Source of the DNA: Bacillota bacterium
GTDB lineage: Bacteria; Bacillota; Clostridia; Lachnospirales; Lachnospiraceae
Assembly: GCA_023439125.1 (NCBI GenBank)
Contig: JAEXOU010000008.1
Location: 62,001 to 126,000, forward strand
Length of the DNA: 64,000 nt
Reading direction: 5' to 3'
The position numbers and the translations under genes were made by a program. The notes below the pieces were generated by a model. That model was not told the DNA's origin and made no database searches. It saw only the letters and a list, made by a program, of their open reading frames with translations. Shown one piece after another: positions 44,541 to 55,100 of the stretch (within the stretch, counting starts at the first letter, position 1; each line of letters begins with the position of its first letter).

Positions 44541-45380
44541 TCAATACGAGATCTTGTTCTGTAGAAATGTGCCTTTTCTCAAATCATCTAAAGCTTTATT
44601 CAATTCTTCCTTTGTGTTCATTACGATAGGCCCTCCCCAAACTACGGGTTCATCTAGGATTGTTGAACTCATAAATAGTACTTGGGTATTTTTGTCTGTT
44701 GCCTTTATCTCTACATAGTCGCCTGAGGTGAGTTTTACAGCCGTCTTTTCCTTTACCAACTCGCCCCCGATATATGCATCCCCTAAGAGGGTAAACACCA
44801 TAACGGAGCGTTCACGTTCTGTATGTAAGACAATCGATGCATTGGTGTCTAAGTGTAAATCGTAATAATCCAATGGCAAATATTTGCTTAAATATCCTTT
44901 TCTTCCTTCAAACTCACCTGCGAGCAGTCTCAGCTTGCCATTCTCAATTTCAATTTCTTCAATTTCAGAATTCTTGATACTGTGATAAGCCGGAGGAACC
45001 ATTTTGTCCTTTGCCGGAAGATTAAGCCAAAGTTGCACACCAAGCAATCTCTCTGCTGCCGGCAGTTTTTCTTCATGCAATATGCCGGAACCCGCTGTCA
45101 TCCATTGAACTTCTCCATCACCAATGGTATCCTCATTGCCTAAGCTGTCTCTATGAGTCATAAACCCACGATACACATAACTGATTGTTTCAATACCTCT
45201 GTGAGGATGCATGGGAAATCCAGCTGTATAATCATTAGGATTTGTGCTGTCAAAGGAATCCAGCATTAAAAAAGGATCATATTCCTGTACAGTACCATTT
45301 CCCAAAACTCTGACCAAACTCACTCCGGCTCCGTCCTGTGTTCGAAAACCTCTAACCTGTTGTTTGATTTTTCTTTCCAT
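44541..45380 (-). CDS. Pirin-family protein
   Basis: This 279-residue bicupin has the pirin N-terminal domain with the metal-binding motifs HPHRGIETISYVYRG and GSGILHEE (three His and one Glu around one Fe), and a C-terminal cupin ending with PVVWGGPIVMNTKEE. Bacterial pirins oxidise quercetin-like flavonoids or act as redox-sensitive modulators. GGAGG precedes the ATG. It forms an operon with the FMN reductase. The divergent blaI promoter lies about 180 bp away, without clear overlap. Confidence 0.9.
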   Translation of the reverse strand: MERKIKQQVRGFRTQDGAGVSLVRVLGNGTVQEYDPFLMLDSFDSTNPNDYTAGFPMHPHRGIETISYVYRGFMTHRDSLGNEDTIGDGEVQWMTAGSGILHEEKLPAAERLLGVQLWLNLPAKDKMVPPAYHSIKNSEIEEIEIENGKLRLLAGEFEGRKGYLSKYLPLDYYDLHLDTNASIVLHTERERSVMVFTLLGDAYIGGELVKEKTAVKLTSGDYVEIKATDKNTQVLFMSSTILDEPVVWGGPIVMNTKEELNKALDDLRKGTFLQNKISY

Positions 45381-45555
45381 TTGCTTTCCTCCTCATCCCT
45401 TCTGCCATACTCATTCCTCCTAATAGTATTTTACTTCCTACACTTTATCCTGTAAATATAAAACAGGAAAAAGTTTCTATTTTTTCTACCTGATGTTTTA
45501 TTCAGTTTCTTCCAGTACAAATTTCCAAATACCTAACTGTATCTTTTTTCTGAAA

Positions 45556-45603
45556 TTGACAACTACACAAATAACTTCTATAATATATTTATTACAGCTG
45601 TAA
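45556..45603 (+). promoter_or_regulatory. blaI promoter with BlaI operator
   Basis: TTGACA (45556-45561) and TATAAT (45579-45584) with a 17-bp spacer form a near-ideal promoter. Just downstream lies a perfect 12-bp dyad TTACAGCTGTAA (45592-45603), which carries the TACA/TGTA halves of BlaI/MecI operators and would cover the start of transcription. Confidence 0.8.
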
Positions 45604-45623
45604 GATTTAAGGAGGAGTTTGAA

Positions 45624-46010
45624 ATGAGCGATTTACCACAGATTTCTGAAGCTGAATTTGAGGTTATGAAAATCGTATGGAAATATGCGCCGATCAGTAC
45701 CAATGAAATAACTGATAGATTATTACAGACCACAAGCTGGAGTCCGAAAACGATACAGACTTTAATCAAACGCCTTGTGACCAAAGGCGCTCTGACTTAT
45801 GAAAAACAAAGCCGAGTGTTTGTCTACTCACCAGTCGTGAAAGAAAGCGAATATATCGGACAGGAAAGCAACTCTTTTCTGGAACGATACTATGACGGGG
45901 ACATCACTGCCATGCTATCTGCATATATAGAAAATGACAGATTGTCCGAAACAGAAATAGATACTCTCCGCTCCCTTCTTTCCAAGAGGTCAAAAAAAGG
46001 AGGCAATTAA
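45624..46010 (+). CDS. blaI: BlaI/MecI-family repressor
   Basis: This 128-residue repressor has the winged-helix N-terminus (ISEAEFEVMKIVWKYAPISTNEI, recognition helix WSPKTIQTLIKRLVTKGAL) and a dimerisation tail. In relatives BlaR1 signalling leads to its cleavage at an Asn-Phe bond; here the equivalent region reads NSFLERYY. AAGGAGG precedes the ATG. It is followed one base later by blaR1. Matching dyads at three promoters (45592, 49243, 51911 and 51972) suggest it controls itself and the membrane-protein genes downstream. Confidence 0.92.
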   Translation: MSDLPQISEAEFEVMKIVWKYAPISTNEITDRLLQTTSWSPKTIQTLIKRLVTKGALTYEKQSRVFVYSPVVKESEYIGQESNSFLERYYDGDITAMLSAYIENDRLSETEIDTLRSLLSKRSKKGGN

Positions 46011-46011
46011 C

Positions 46012-47808
46012 GTGGTTAATTTTATGATACGCTTTTTAATATGTAACGTATTTATCAGTGGTATTATCGGGATTCTTTTGATGATCAAGCGGATATTCAA
46101 AAACAACCTGTCCAGCCGGATGCAATATAATCTGTGGTTCCTGCTTCTTGGGTTGCTGGCAGTTCCCTTTATACCGTTCCGTCTAATCAGTTTTCCACAA
46201 ATCCTATCATGGTTAGGCAATCTAAGAACTTCTCCTACGTTCAATACCAGAACCACTATGGGTGAAGCTGTGGGGATCAATCCGATTGGAAATGTAGATT
46301 GGATGAATGACTTTACCCTTTCGGTAAATAGCGAGACTCCATCCATCGCCGGATACATATTATCGGGGATATGGATTGTGGGTATTCTTGCAATGATTAT
46401 ATTAGTAATCAAATCTTCTCTCCGCCTACGCACTTTGGAGAAATCTTCCCTTCCCCTTCAAAACCCAGAAGTCCGCGGACTATATCATCACTGCTTGGAA
46501 GAGATGGGAATTCACAGAGTTATTCCTGTTTACAGCACCGCCTTTTTGAAATCCCCGATTATTGTGGGACTTTTGAAACCGTGTATTTATCTACCGATTC
46601 ATCTGATTTCTGATTATAACGAATCCGATATGCGGTACATGCTGTTGCACGAACTGCAGCACTATAAACATAAAGATACTATTGCAAGTTATCTGATGAA
46701 CCTTGCTGGAGTGATATATTGGTTCAATCCTCTTGTGTGGTATGCACTGAAAGAAATGCGTAGTGACAGAGAGGTTGCCTGTGACACCTCTGTATTGAAA
46801 ATGCTTGAAGAGGATGCTTACGAGGATTATGGTAATACACTGATTAACTTTGCAGAGAAGATTTCTCTTACTCCTTTTCCTTTTGCTGCCGGCCTTGGTG
46901 GAAACATGAAGCAGATGAAGCGCAGAATCATAAATATTGCATCTTATGAGAAGCCAACATTTATGAAAAGACTAAAGAGCATGTCTGCATTTATGCTGAC
47001 TGCTATTCTCCTTTTAGGGCTTGCACCTTTTATTTCTACATATGCAGCAGATGGAAGTCACTATCAGTGGAACTCCTCCTCAGAAAATATTTGCTATGTA
47101 GACCTTTCTACATACTTTGGAGAATATGAAGGAAGCTTTGTTTTATATGATTTGGAAAATGATGCTTGGAGCATACATGACATGGAACATGCCACCTTGC
47201 GAGTTGCACCAAATTCCACCTACAAGATATACGATGCCCTGTTCGGATTGGAAGAAGGTGTCATTACACCAGAAAGCTCCTTAATTGCATGGAATGGCGA
47301 AACCTATCCATTGGAAGCATGGAACGCAGATCAGACCTTACAGTCAGCAATGACTTCCTCCGTGAATTGGTATTTCCAGGCAATAGATGAACAGCTTGGA
47401 GTAGCTTCCGTCAACAATTATATCCAGGAAATTGGATATGGAAACGAAAATATGAGGGCTGATTTTTCCACCTATTGGATGGAATCTTCCTTAGAGATTT
47501 CCCCAATAGAACAGGTCGAACTTTTAACCAAGCTACAGAATAATAGCTTCGGCTTTGCCCCTGAAAGCATTATTGCAGTAAAAGATGCCATCTTTCTCTC
47601 CTCTACCGATGCAGGAACTTTCTATGGTAAAACCGGAACCGGCCGTGTAGATGGACAGGATGTGAACGGATGGTTTATAGGTTATATTGAAACTGCAGAT
47701 AATACATACTTTTTTGCTACCAACATTGGTGCGGATAGCGATGCTACCGGAGGCAACGCAACTGAAATTACCATGTCTATCTTGTCTGAGATGAATATCT
47801 GGAAATAG
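46012..47808 (+). CDS. blaR1: BlaR1-type beta-lactam sensor-protease
   Basis: BlaR1 binds beta-lactams outside the cell and activates an inner zinc protease that inactivates BlaI. Four membrane segments lie in residues 1-350. The M56 protease has HELQH at 213-217 and the downstream Glu in EMRSDREVACD. After a fourth helix (about 325-345) a class D beta-lactamase-like sensor carries STYK (Ser402, Lys405), SVN (450-452) and KTGTG (540-544), so all three acylation motifs are intact. The start is a GTG eight bases after AGGAGG. Length (598) is normal. Confidence 0.92.
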   Translation: MVNFMIRFLICNVFISGIIGILLMIKRIFKNNLSSRMQYNLWFLLLGLLAVPFIPFRLISFPQILSWLGNLRTSPTFNTRTTMGEAVGINPIGNVDWMNDFTLSVNSETPSIAGYILSGIWIVGILAMIILVIKSSLRLRTLEKSSLPLQNPEVRGLYHHCLEEMGIHRVIPVYSTAFLKSPIIVGLLKPCIYLPIHLISDYNESDMRYMLLHELQHYKHKDTIASYLMNLAGVIYWFNPLVWYALKEMRSDREVACDTSVLKMLEEDAYEDYGNTLINFAEKISLTPFPFAAGLGGNMKQMKRRIINIASYEKPTFMKRLKSMSAFMLTAILLLGLAPFISTYAADGSHYQWNSSSENICYVDLSTYFGEYEGSFVLYDLENDAWSIHDMEHATLRVAPNSTYKIYDALFGLEEGVITPESSLIAWNGETYPLEAWNADQTLQSAMTSSVNWYFQAIDEQLGVASVNNYIQEIGYGNENMRADFSTYWMESSLEISPIEQVELLTKLQNNSFGFAPESIIAVKDAIFLSSTDAGTFYGKTGTGRVDGQDVNGWFIGYIETADNTYFFATNIGADSDATGGNATEITMSILSEMNIWK

Positions 47809-47811
47809 CAA

Positions 47812-47850
47812 AATCGGGTAAAGGCAAAACGTACAGTCCTTTACCCGATT
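47812..47850. terminator. Bidirectional terminator after blaR1
   Basis: AATCGGGTAAAGG and CCTTTACCCGATT form a perfect 13-bp stem between blaR1 and the convergent membrane-protein operon. Confidence 0.9.
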
Positions 47851-47857
47851 ATCCATC

Positions 47858-48757
47858 TTATATTTCATCTGTTTCCATTAGCGTCACATAATCACATATC
47901 GCAGAAATAGAAATATCATCCTCTTTCATATTTTTCATTATTTCATCCATTAAATCGTGTTGAATGACAAAACCATGATTCTGTGATCTAAATATTCTAA
48001 CAGTCTTTCGTGGTATCATTCCCTGTGGCCCTGCTCCTGTGACATAATTTATAATGACAATCACGTCCTTTTCGCCATCACCATCTATATCTTGAAATCC
48101 AATCGCCTCAACGCTGTCAAACATTCCTATACCATCATTCTCTGTGCTATTATTTTCAAAATACTCTGGAAAATGATAAATAATTTGATTGTCCTTTACC
48201 AGCACAAATGAAACATCTTCCCAAAGCATATCATAAGTCGGCAAATAAGATACAAATCGTACCTCGCCCCAATCATTCAAATCCACATCAAAGGATTGTT
48301 CTGCTATAACCCGGCTTTCATCTAATGCATCCCCTGAAATATAGTCCACTTCAATATCTGTCAATTGCTGAATTGCTTTCGTACCATCAAAATATAAAAT
48401 GACTTGCTCATCCAATTGTTCTTCGCCTGACAGAATGATTTCTACATAATCCTCATACCATGTAACCTCCCAACAACTACTATTGATGCTCCCACCGTCA
48501 TTTCGCAATTCAAAATCCGTTTCAGACACCTTATCTTTGCCTTCCTTAAGGACTAACTGCCCACTTGCTGAACCAAAAGGCCAGTCTGGTTCTCCAACGG
48601 CTCGAAGTACCAATTCATATTGTCCATCTGGTGAATTGGATGTATCAACAGTTACCTTCTTATAATTTGTAATATATAAAATGGACATCCCCAAAATTAA
48701 AACTATTGCACATATGAAACCTATAAAACATAAAATGACTTTTATATATTTCTTCAT
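47858..48757 (-). CDS. Membrane-anchored protein of unknown function with a Ca-loop-like motif
   Basis: This 299-residue protein has one N-terminal membrane helix (about 5-30) and an outside domain. The first part (NSPDGQYELVLRAVGEPDWPFGSASGQ) resembles a domain seen in other Lachnospiraceae membrane proteins. Later comes DIDGDGEKDVIVI, a Dx[DN]xDG-like calcium loop as in FG-GAP proteins. No enzyme motif is seen. It is the last of four genes on this strand, 28 bp after its neighbour, and may belong to the BlaI-controlled set. Confidence 0.65.
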   Translation of the reverse strand: MKKYIKVILCFIGFICAIVLILGMSILYITNYKKVTVDTSNSPDGQYELVLRAVGEPDWPFGSASGQLVLKEGKDKVSETDFELRNDGGSINSSCWEVTWYEDYVEIILSGEEQLDEQVILYFDGTKAIQQLTDIEVDYISGDALDESRVIAEQSFDVDLNDWGEVRFVSYLPTYDMLWEDVSFVLVKDNQIIYHFPEYFENNSTENDGIGMFDSVEAIGFQDIDGDGEKDVIVIINYVTGAGPQGMIPRKTVRIFRSQNHGFVIQHDLMDEIMKNMKEDDISISAICDYVTLMETDEI

Positions 48758-48785
48758 AATTGCATCATCTCCCCTTCAATCTTTT

Positions 48786-49226
48786 TTAGTGTCCTCGAAT
48801 ATCCAGTTCCTTCAATAGAGAATTTCCACTTCCCCATGAATATACTATGTAATAACCGCTGTCCTTTATTTCTTTAGAAAATTGTAGCGCCCCGTGATCA
48901 ATCACCTCAATGGACTGACCTTCCTGGATTTGCACTAAATATTCCCATTCATTACTTCTGTAATCTGAATAGTAAGCATCCAGTTCTTCCAAAGACAATT
49001 CACTCCTGATTAGGATTGCCCCGAAATACTGCATCCCATTTCCGTTACCCGTCAGCTTCCCTGCCTGTGACAGCGACTCTATCAATTCCGTTTTCTCTGG
49101 CAGCAGGATTTCGCATAATGCCTTTTCCACCTTATAGGCAGTGTAGTTATTTATAAGTGGAATAGAAATAACTCCGCCTATCAATATAACTGCTGCCAAT
49201 ATTCCAACTAATTTTATTTTTTTCAT
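48786..49226 (-). CDS. Small membrane-anchored protein of unknown function
   Basis: This 146-residue protein has one membrane helix (about 6-25) and a short outside domain with LSLEELDAYYSDY and a closing GYYIVYSWGSG. I do not recognise the family. AAAGGATG precedes the ATG. A BlaI-like dyad lies 17-33 bp upstream of the start, inside a plausible promoter, so it may start a second BlaI-controlled transcript with the next gene. Confidence 0.65.
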   Translation of the reverse strand: MKKIKLVGILAAVILIGGVISIPLINNYTAYKVEKALCEILLPEKTELIESLSQAGKLTGNGNGMQYFGAILIRSELSLEELDAYYSDYRSNEWEYLVQIQEGQSIEVIDHGALQFSKEIKDSGYYIVYSWGSGNSLLKELDIRGH

Positions 49227-49242
49227 GTGTCATCCTTTCTTT

Positions 49243-49259
49243 CTTACATATGTTAGATT
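49243..49259 (-). promoter_or_regulatory. BlaI-like operator upstream of the 146-residue membrane protein
   Basis: CTTACATATGTTAGATT (plus strand) repeats the TTACA-nn-TGT(T)A core and the AGATT flank seen at the blaI and lipoprotein promoters. On the minus strand a TTGTGT and TATGTA pair with 17-bp spacing overlaps it. Confidence 0.6.
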
Positions 49260-49284
49260 ACCGTACAACACAATTATGAAAAAA

Positions 49285-50571
49285 TTATTCTTGAATTCTG
49301 TATTGGTAGTCTGGAATCTGAGTGATTCCATCATACAGAATTTCATTCCCTAAATACTGAAAACTGCCATCCTCTGCAAACCTTACCGTAACTTCATGAG
49401 TTATGACTGCATCATCGCATATAACCATATTGCATACCGCCTCTACTGTTAATGTCACTGTCCCGTCCTCATTTTCTTTGATATCAGTAACCTCTGGCAA
49501 AGAAGTTCCAAAGAAGGTAGGCGCATAATTGAAGCACCCAAGTCGCACCCAATCGTAAGTCTGGTTTTCCTCATCAAATACTGCGAACTCCCGTATCTGC
49601 TCTTCTGTTACCGGAAGATACTCCATAATCAGGCTTTCAAACTCTTCTTTGGGTATTCCATTGGGATAATCTTCAGAATTAAACTTTTCTCCATATTTCA
49701 TTCCATAAAGGTATTCAAACATTCCGTTATAGTCCAATTCACTCATATTTTCTACATTCCAATTGGAACATAAAAGGTTCTGTCCCTGATATCCAAGACC
49801 CAAGACACAACGCTCTGACATTTCACGCTGTTCCTCTGTCATTGGTTTTACTCTAATCAAACTGCTTCCATCCATAACCTCACTGACCTCTGGTGGCTCC
49901 GGTACACATAACTCATAGCAGAACCATCCCTTATCTGTATATTTCCACTCTTTTAGTCTTGTGTAGGAAATGTATGAAATCCCCGGCTTGTTATCAGCGT
50001 CCCAGATTCCTCTTGCACTTTCAACATACATATCTATTCCATCAAAAATGAATTTCATTCTGCCTATCCCACCATCATCATGTATCTCATAAATTACGAC
50101 AGAACCGCTTTTTCCAACCATGCAATCCTTAAGAAAAGAATCCACACTTTGATAATTTTCCATATTTGAGTATGTTACAATGGTAGCAATCGGACATTCC
50201 GTGTCTATTAACTTTTTCTGCATTTCAAGAATGGCTTCATTCTTCAACACAACATTGGATGCAGTTCCTTTATCTGCATCTTTATAAATGTCATAAATAC
50301 GTTCCATCATTGCTCTGCAGTCATTCTCAGCTTCCTTCTCTTCCTGTTCGTCCACTGGAAGTCCGTAGCCCTTTTCCCACTGTTCTGCTACCTCTTCCTC
50401 AGCACTTAGTGTTTCCTCTGTGGAAGATGCCTCTTCTGTATCTTCTACAAGTGGCCCACCTGTAATACTATCTTCATTCCTACAGGCACACACGAGGCAC
50501 CCAAGCAGAACTGCCGTAATCAACACAATGCTTTTTTTCTTAAATAAAACCTTCGGTTTTGTTTTTATCAT
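49285..50571 (-). CDS. Lipoprotein of unknown function, paralogue 2
   Basis: This secreted lipoprotein of about 428 residues has a signal peptide with a lipobox (VLLGC or LVCAC), an acidic Ser/Thr linker, then a folded domain. It shares the C-terminal layout of its upstream neighbour: EEFESLIMEYL, NEDGTVTLTVEA, then HEVTVRFAEDGSFQYLGNEIL. The frame is open to 50631, overlapping the upstream gene; ATGs at 50604 and 50571 are possible and I chose the latter because it gives a normal lipoprotein signal. The tandem paralogues probably arose by duplication. No named family is recognised. Confidence 0.7.
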   Translation of the reverse strand: MIKTKPKVLFKKKSIVLITAVLLGCLVCACRNEDSITGGPLVEDTEEASSTEETLSAEEEVAEQWEKGYGLPVDEQEEKEAENDCRAMMERIYDIYKDADKGTASNVVLKNEAILEMQKKLIDTECPIATIVTYSNMENYQSVDSFLKDCMVGKSGSVVIYEIHDDGGIGRMKFIFDGIDMYVESARGIWDADNKPGISYISYTRLKEWKYTDKGWFCYELCVPEPPEVSEVMDGSSLIRVKPMTEEQREMSERCVLGLGYQGQNLLCSNWNVENMSELDYNGMFEYLYGMKYGEKFNSEDYPNGIPKEEFESLIMEYLPVTEEQIREFAVFDEENQTYDWVRLGCFNYAPTFFGTSLPEVTDIKENEDGTVTLTVEAVCNMVICDDAVITHEVTVRFAEDGSFQYLGNEILYDGITQIPDYQYRIQE

Positions 50572-50617
50572 AAAAATCACCAATTCCCATTCCTTCAACA
50601 GCATTTTACCTCTTCCA

Positions 50618-51847
50618 TCATTCGCCTCCATATAGTTCTTCCCATTCCTGTGATGTCAAACGAGGTGTATGCCATGTTACCTCACAATTATCCTCGGAAG
50701 GTATAATTCGATTGGATACATATTGTACCCCACCATCCTCTAAAGGACGGACCACAACCTCGTGGGAATATACTTTGGAACTACCTGTATATGGGAATAC
50801 CACATTGGCAGTAAGTGTGATTGTTCCATCACTGTTCTTTGTAAACGTGATTACTTCTGAATATGGATATTCTGGGTACTCCACTTCTTCAAACCCTCTC
50901 GGCTTATATTCATAGGTCGAATTCTCCGAATCATAGGTCGTTTTGGATTGCAGTATTTCACTATCGATATTGAAATATGCCATAATAACGCTTTCAAATT
51001 CATCCTTCGGAATCTGATAAACTGAACCGGCTCCTAAGTTGTCATCTGCGATATAAGGATCATACTCTACATTTACATTTTGATAGAGAATGTCATACAT
51101 ATCATAAAAGTTTAATTCTCCAAAATCATCCTCGCTCCAATCTACAATAAACATATTATTCTGCTTAAAGCTGATTGGAAGAAGATATTTCCGTGTCAAT
51201 TCCCTACATGTCTCATCCAAAGGCTGTACTCGCAATGCAGTATTCTCCTCTACTCCACTTAATGTAAGAATATATACTTCTTCCGAATACCAGACACCAG
51301 AAAACATCAAGTATCCTTCTTCTGTATAGTTCCAGTATTCTGCCTGATAACTTCCTGTCGTGTTTCTTTGTATATTTCCGTTTTCATACTTGTAATAACT
51401 TCTGACCACATCTACAGTACCATCTTTTGTTTGCAAATCATATTTTACAAATCCGGGCCAATAACCGACCTCAATAATTGTTATTTCTGCCTCTTCCTTT
51501 GCATCCACCATATTGCAGAACCCTAGCACCTGCTTCGCCTCAGTCATATCAATTTGGTTCTTGCTGTCAACTGCTGGATAGCCATTTTCTCCAAGGCGAT
51601 TTACGATACTGCGAATCGTTTCCAAATCAGCTAACTTATTTTCCTCTGCAGCTTTCTCATAAAGATCTATGCAGATGCTTATAATTTCTTCTGCATCCTC
51701 CTCGGAATTGTCCAATATCTCTTGAACCTCATTTGTAGTTTCTTCAATCAGTGTTTCTTCTGGGGGTGTATCACCACATCCCGAAACCGTACAAATCAAA
51801 AGCATCTGTATAATGCATCTTCCCATGTATCTTTTCTTTTTTTTCAT
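50618..51847 (-). CDS. Lipoprotein of unknown function, paralogue 1
   Basis: This lipoprotein of 409 residues has a lipobox TVSGC near residue 24, an acidic linker and a domain that ends DEFESVIMAYF, NSDGTITLTANV, HEVVVRPLEDGGVQYVSNRII, clearly paralogous to the next gene. The ATG at 51847 has GGAGGT four bases before it. The promoter upstream carries a BlaI-type dyad between -35 and -10, so expression should rise when beta-lactams trigger BlaR1. It could bind wall fragments or antibiotics, but that is speculation. Confidence 0.72.
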   Translation of the reverse strand: MKKKKRYMGRCIIQMLLICTVSGCGDTPPEETLIEETTNEVQEILDNSEEDAEEIISICIDLYEKAAEENKLADLETIRSIVNRLGENGYPAVDSKNQIDMTEAKQVLGFCNMVDAKEEAEITIIEVGYWPGFVKYDLQTKDGTVDVVRSYYKYENGNIQRNTTGSYQAEYWNYTEEGYLMFSGVWYSEEVYILTLSGVEENTALRVQPLDETCRELTRKYLLPISFKQNNMFIVDWSEDDFGELNFYDMYDILYQNVNVEYDPYIADDNLGAGSVYQIPKDEFESVIMAYFNIDSEILQSKTTYDSENSTYEYKPRGFEEVEYPEYPYSEVITFTKNSDGTITLTANVVFPYTGSSKVYSHEVVVRPLEDGGVQYVSNRIIPSEDNCEVTWHTPRLTSQEWEELYGGE

Positions 51848-51910
51848 AGTGACCTCCACTTCTCTTTACCAATAAGGTCATATCCTATTTCAATATTCAG
51901 TATTTCTTTT

Positions 51911-51930
51911 AATCTTACATTTGTAAGATT
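51911..51930 (-). promoter_or_regulatory. BlaI-like operator, downstream site
   Basis: AATCTTACATTTGTAAGATT is an almost perfect dyad (arms AATCTTACA / TGTAAGATT). It lies in the leader of the lipoprotein gene, about 45 bp past the predicted promoter. Confidence 0.7.
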
Positions 51931-51971
51931 TCTAGTTAAAAAAATTTCATTTTATGAATGTCTACCACTAA

Positions 51972-52000
51972 ATATTACATCGGTAAGATTTAGAAGTCAA
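51972..52000 (-). promoter_or_regulatory. Promoter of the lipoprotein operon with a BlaI-like operator in the spacer
   Basis: On the minus strand TTGACT (51995-52000) and TAATAT (51972-51977) are 17 bp apart. The spacer and -10 carry AATCTTACCGATGTAATATT, a dyad with the same halves as the blaI operator. A bound repressor would block the promoter. Confidence 0.72.
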
Positions 52001-52142
52001 GTTATCTTTTTAAAAGGCTCCTGCCAGAAAGTTTCATACATTTTCGTAAAAAATGATACTTTTTAGCAAAAGCCTATTATTCAGCAATGCATCCATCAGT
52101 TCTTGTTCTGGTAATTTCTTGTTATCTGTTTCTTTTTACATC

Positions 52143-55100
52143 TTAAACATTCGAATTAAACTTTTTGATTATCTCATATGTGTTATTTATTACATCACTC
52201 TTTAGATTTAAATATAATTTCTTATCGCCAATAATATAGAATTGTTCCTTAGCACGTGTTGCCGCAACATTCATAATATTAGGATTTTCCGTTCCCATTG
52301 CCCAGTTAGCCGCACCAGTACATTTCTCATCAGCTCCTAATACCAAAAATACAATAGGAGCTTCCTTACCTTGAAATGTATGCACTGTTCCCACATTCGT
52401 TGGTTTGCCGTTCTCATCATAACGCGTAAATTCTATTTTTCTCAGTTCCTGAGATAACTGATACGCAACATTTTTAAAAGGTGAAATCACATATATAATA
52501 TCCTTCTTTTCTTTGTCAATAATATCAGGATTTTGTAAGATCATTTCCTGAATCTTTTCTCGTAGAAAAGTTCCCTGTTCTGCAACATACTTCTCCGTTG
52601 CATGACCACCAATATCGAACCACATAGCAATTCCATTTTGTTTTTCTCCTTGTACCATATTCCCACCATAGGATATTTTATTTGCAATATCAAACATAGG
52701 ATATTTACACCTTCTATGTACCCATAAAGGTATTCCGATCCATTCTTCTTTGTTATCATCCTTATAAAATCCATATTGGCTTATTTCATCTACCAATGTT
52801 TGAGTAGATGCATTTTCAGACAAATACTTCTGAGATACCCCATAATATTCTCCTAGCATACTGAGAACACTCGAATCCAAAGTAAGTACTGGTTTTATCT
52901 GAGACGGATCACCCACCACCATAACGTGTCTGCTTCTGAAAATTGCACCTACACTAGCCTGTGGAAGTGCTTGTCCCGCTTCATCTACAAACAAATGTCC
53001 TATAGTTTCTTTGTCTATATTTGCACACATTCTCGAAAAACTGGCAAATGTAGAGCTAATAACTGGAATTACCATGTTAATCCAATTCCATGCCTCTGAT
53101 ATCACCACTTTATGATTTAAATGCTCTTTCTGTTTGCTCCATATAATATAGGCAGCCTTTATATTTTTTATGTTCGCATATAAAAATTCTTTTCTTACTT
53201 TTAAAGCAGAAACAAATAATTGTGATTGAAGTCTTCTATATTCGATATCAAACCAAGGATTACTTAATTGTAAAGATTCATAATCAAGCCAAAAGTCCAG
53301 TTCCTTTACCTCGACCCCTTTAATGCTAAGCTTTAATGTTTCAGCTTGCTTTTCTAATTGAATAATCTCAACTTCTATTTTCTTGCTCCAATTTTCAAAC
53401 AAATTCTTATCCAGTGCTATTGCATTTTCCTTGTTTACTATGTCAGCTTGCAATTTTTTAAGCTTCATCTCGATTTCTGCAATCTTTTCTTTAATGGAAC
53501 AATCCTCAATTATTACTTTTTGTAATTCATCTGAATAAATTCTACTTCGTTCCTTATATTCATTTTTTACTTTTTTCGATGAAAAAAAACCTGGTTTCTG
53601 CAATTTCAATGCATCTATACATTGGATTATACTATCTTTTTTATCTCGCAAATTATTTAAGCGTTCTTGATATGCTTGCTTTTCAGTTTCAAAACCTATT
53701 ATTTGTTTTTTTACAAGAATAATCTCTTCTGAATACTTCGCACTTCTTTTCTCTATTTCAATTTGCTTATCATTTTTTTCTTTAGCATACAACTCTCGCT
53801 TGTCTGCAATTTTCTTCAACAATAAATTAAGTTTATTTATCGCATTTGATAGCGTTTGTCTCTCTGCCCTATAGGTGCACACTTCATCATATTGTTTCAT
53901 AAAATCACAATATATCTCACTGTCAGATACATATTCATTTTCCAAATACTGCACAACATGTTTTAACACCGTAATAATGTAATCCATGTTTTCTTTTCTG
54001 CCACCTTCAAGAGAAAATAATCCCCAAAACTTATAGCTTTCCTCTTTCATTTCCCTTCTTAATTCCTCATGAGACTCACCATTTTCGTCCTTTATCCATT
54101 CAGATATTAGATTAGAATTAGCGATAGTGTTAAAATAATCTGCACCAATTATTTCCCCTTTAAATCCCTCATCTACTCCTGATAAAAGAGGTAACTCATT
54201 AACAATGTTCTGCACAGCACCATTATTGGAGCTTGCAACTACTACTCCTTTTTCAGCTATTCTTTCTGGTAAATTACCAATAGCTGCATTTTCCCAATAC
54301 TTTGTTTTTTCTGAACCTTTTATAAACTTTTCTGACAAGGAAGATATCTCATATGCCTGTTCTACAACAAGTTCTGCAAAAATATCTTTCAATAATGTTG
54401 TTTTACCAGTTCCAGGTGGTCCATTTACACTTCTAATCTGTTCATTATCGTATCCAATTGATAAATTCACTGCTACCTGCTGCATAAACGAAAGCGCATA
54501 TTGAGGCTTACTCGGGAATCTTGCAATTGGATAATTACTCGGTTGTAATATACTACGAAATACATCTGCATTAAATTTTCTTGATTGAATTCTACTATCT
54601 AAATCAATACGCTTTTTTGCTTTCCCTAAAATGTAATCATTTATATTATCTGTATGTATAGTTTTCGCCTTTTCTAGATCTCCAACAAAAAATGAATGCA
54701 AATTGGTTGCATCAGTCTCTAGATTTATCAGTGCCTTCATTCTACAATTCTTAATTGCGATATTATTTATCTGTAGAATAGATGTTATTACTTCATTAAA
54801 ATATTCTTTATATTCAGCATCTTCCGGACATTCAAATAATTCTTCAAAACTCTTTCTATAATCTTTTTCAAACGCTGAAAACTCTGATTCTTTTGGTATT
54901 TTTTTGTATTTTCTGATATAGTAACTTTCAGTCAAAAATGTCAATTCTGATTTTAATTTTAGTTCCTTGTCAAAATACAATGCAAAAGAAAACTTATCAC
55001 CAACTATTAACTCCTGTTCTGTTGGTGATAAATGATACTTCCTTCTCAAAAAATCAATAATTTCATTAAATGAAAAAATATCAAAATAAACAACAATACC

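Noticed and set aside
52025..52140. Short frame downstream of the helicase (LPEQELMDALLNN)
   Set aside because: About 30 codons without a ribosome site; no recognisable content.
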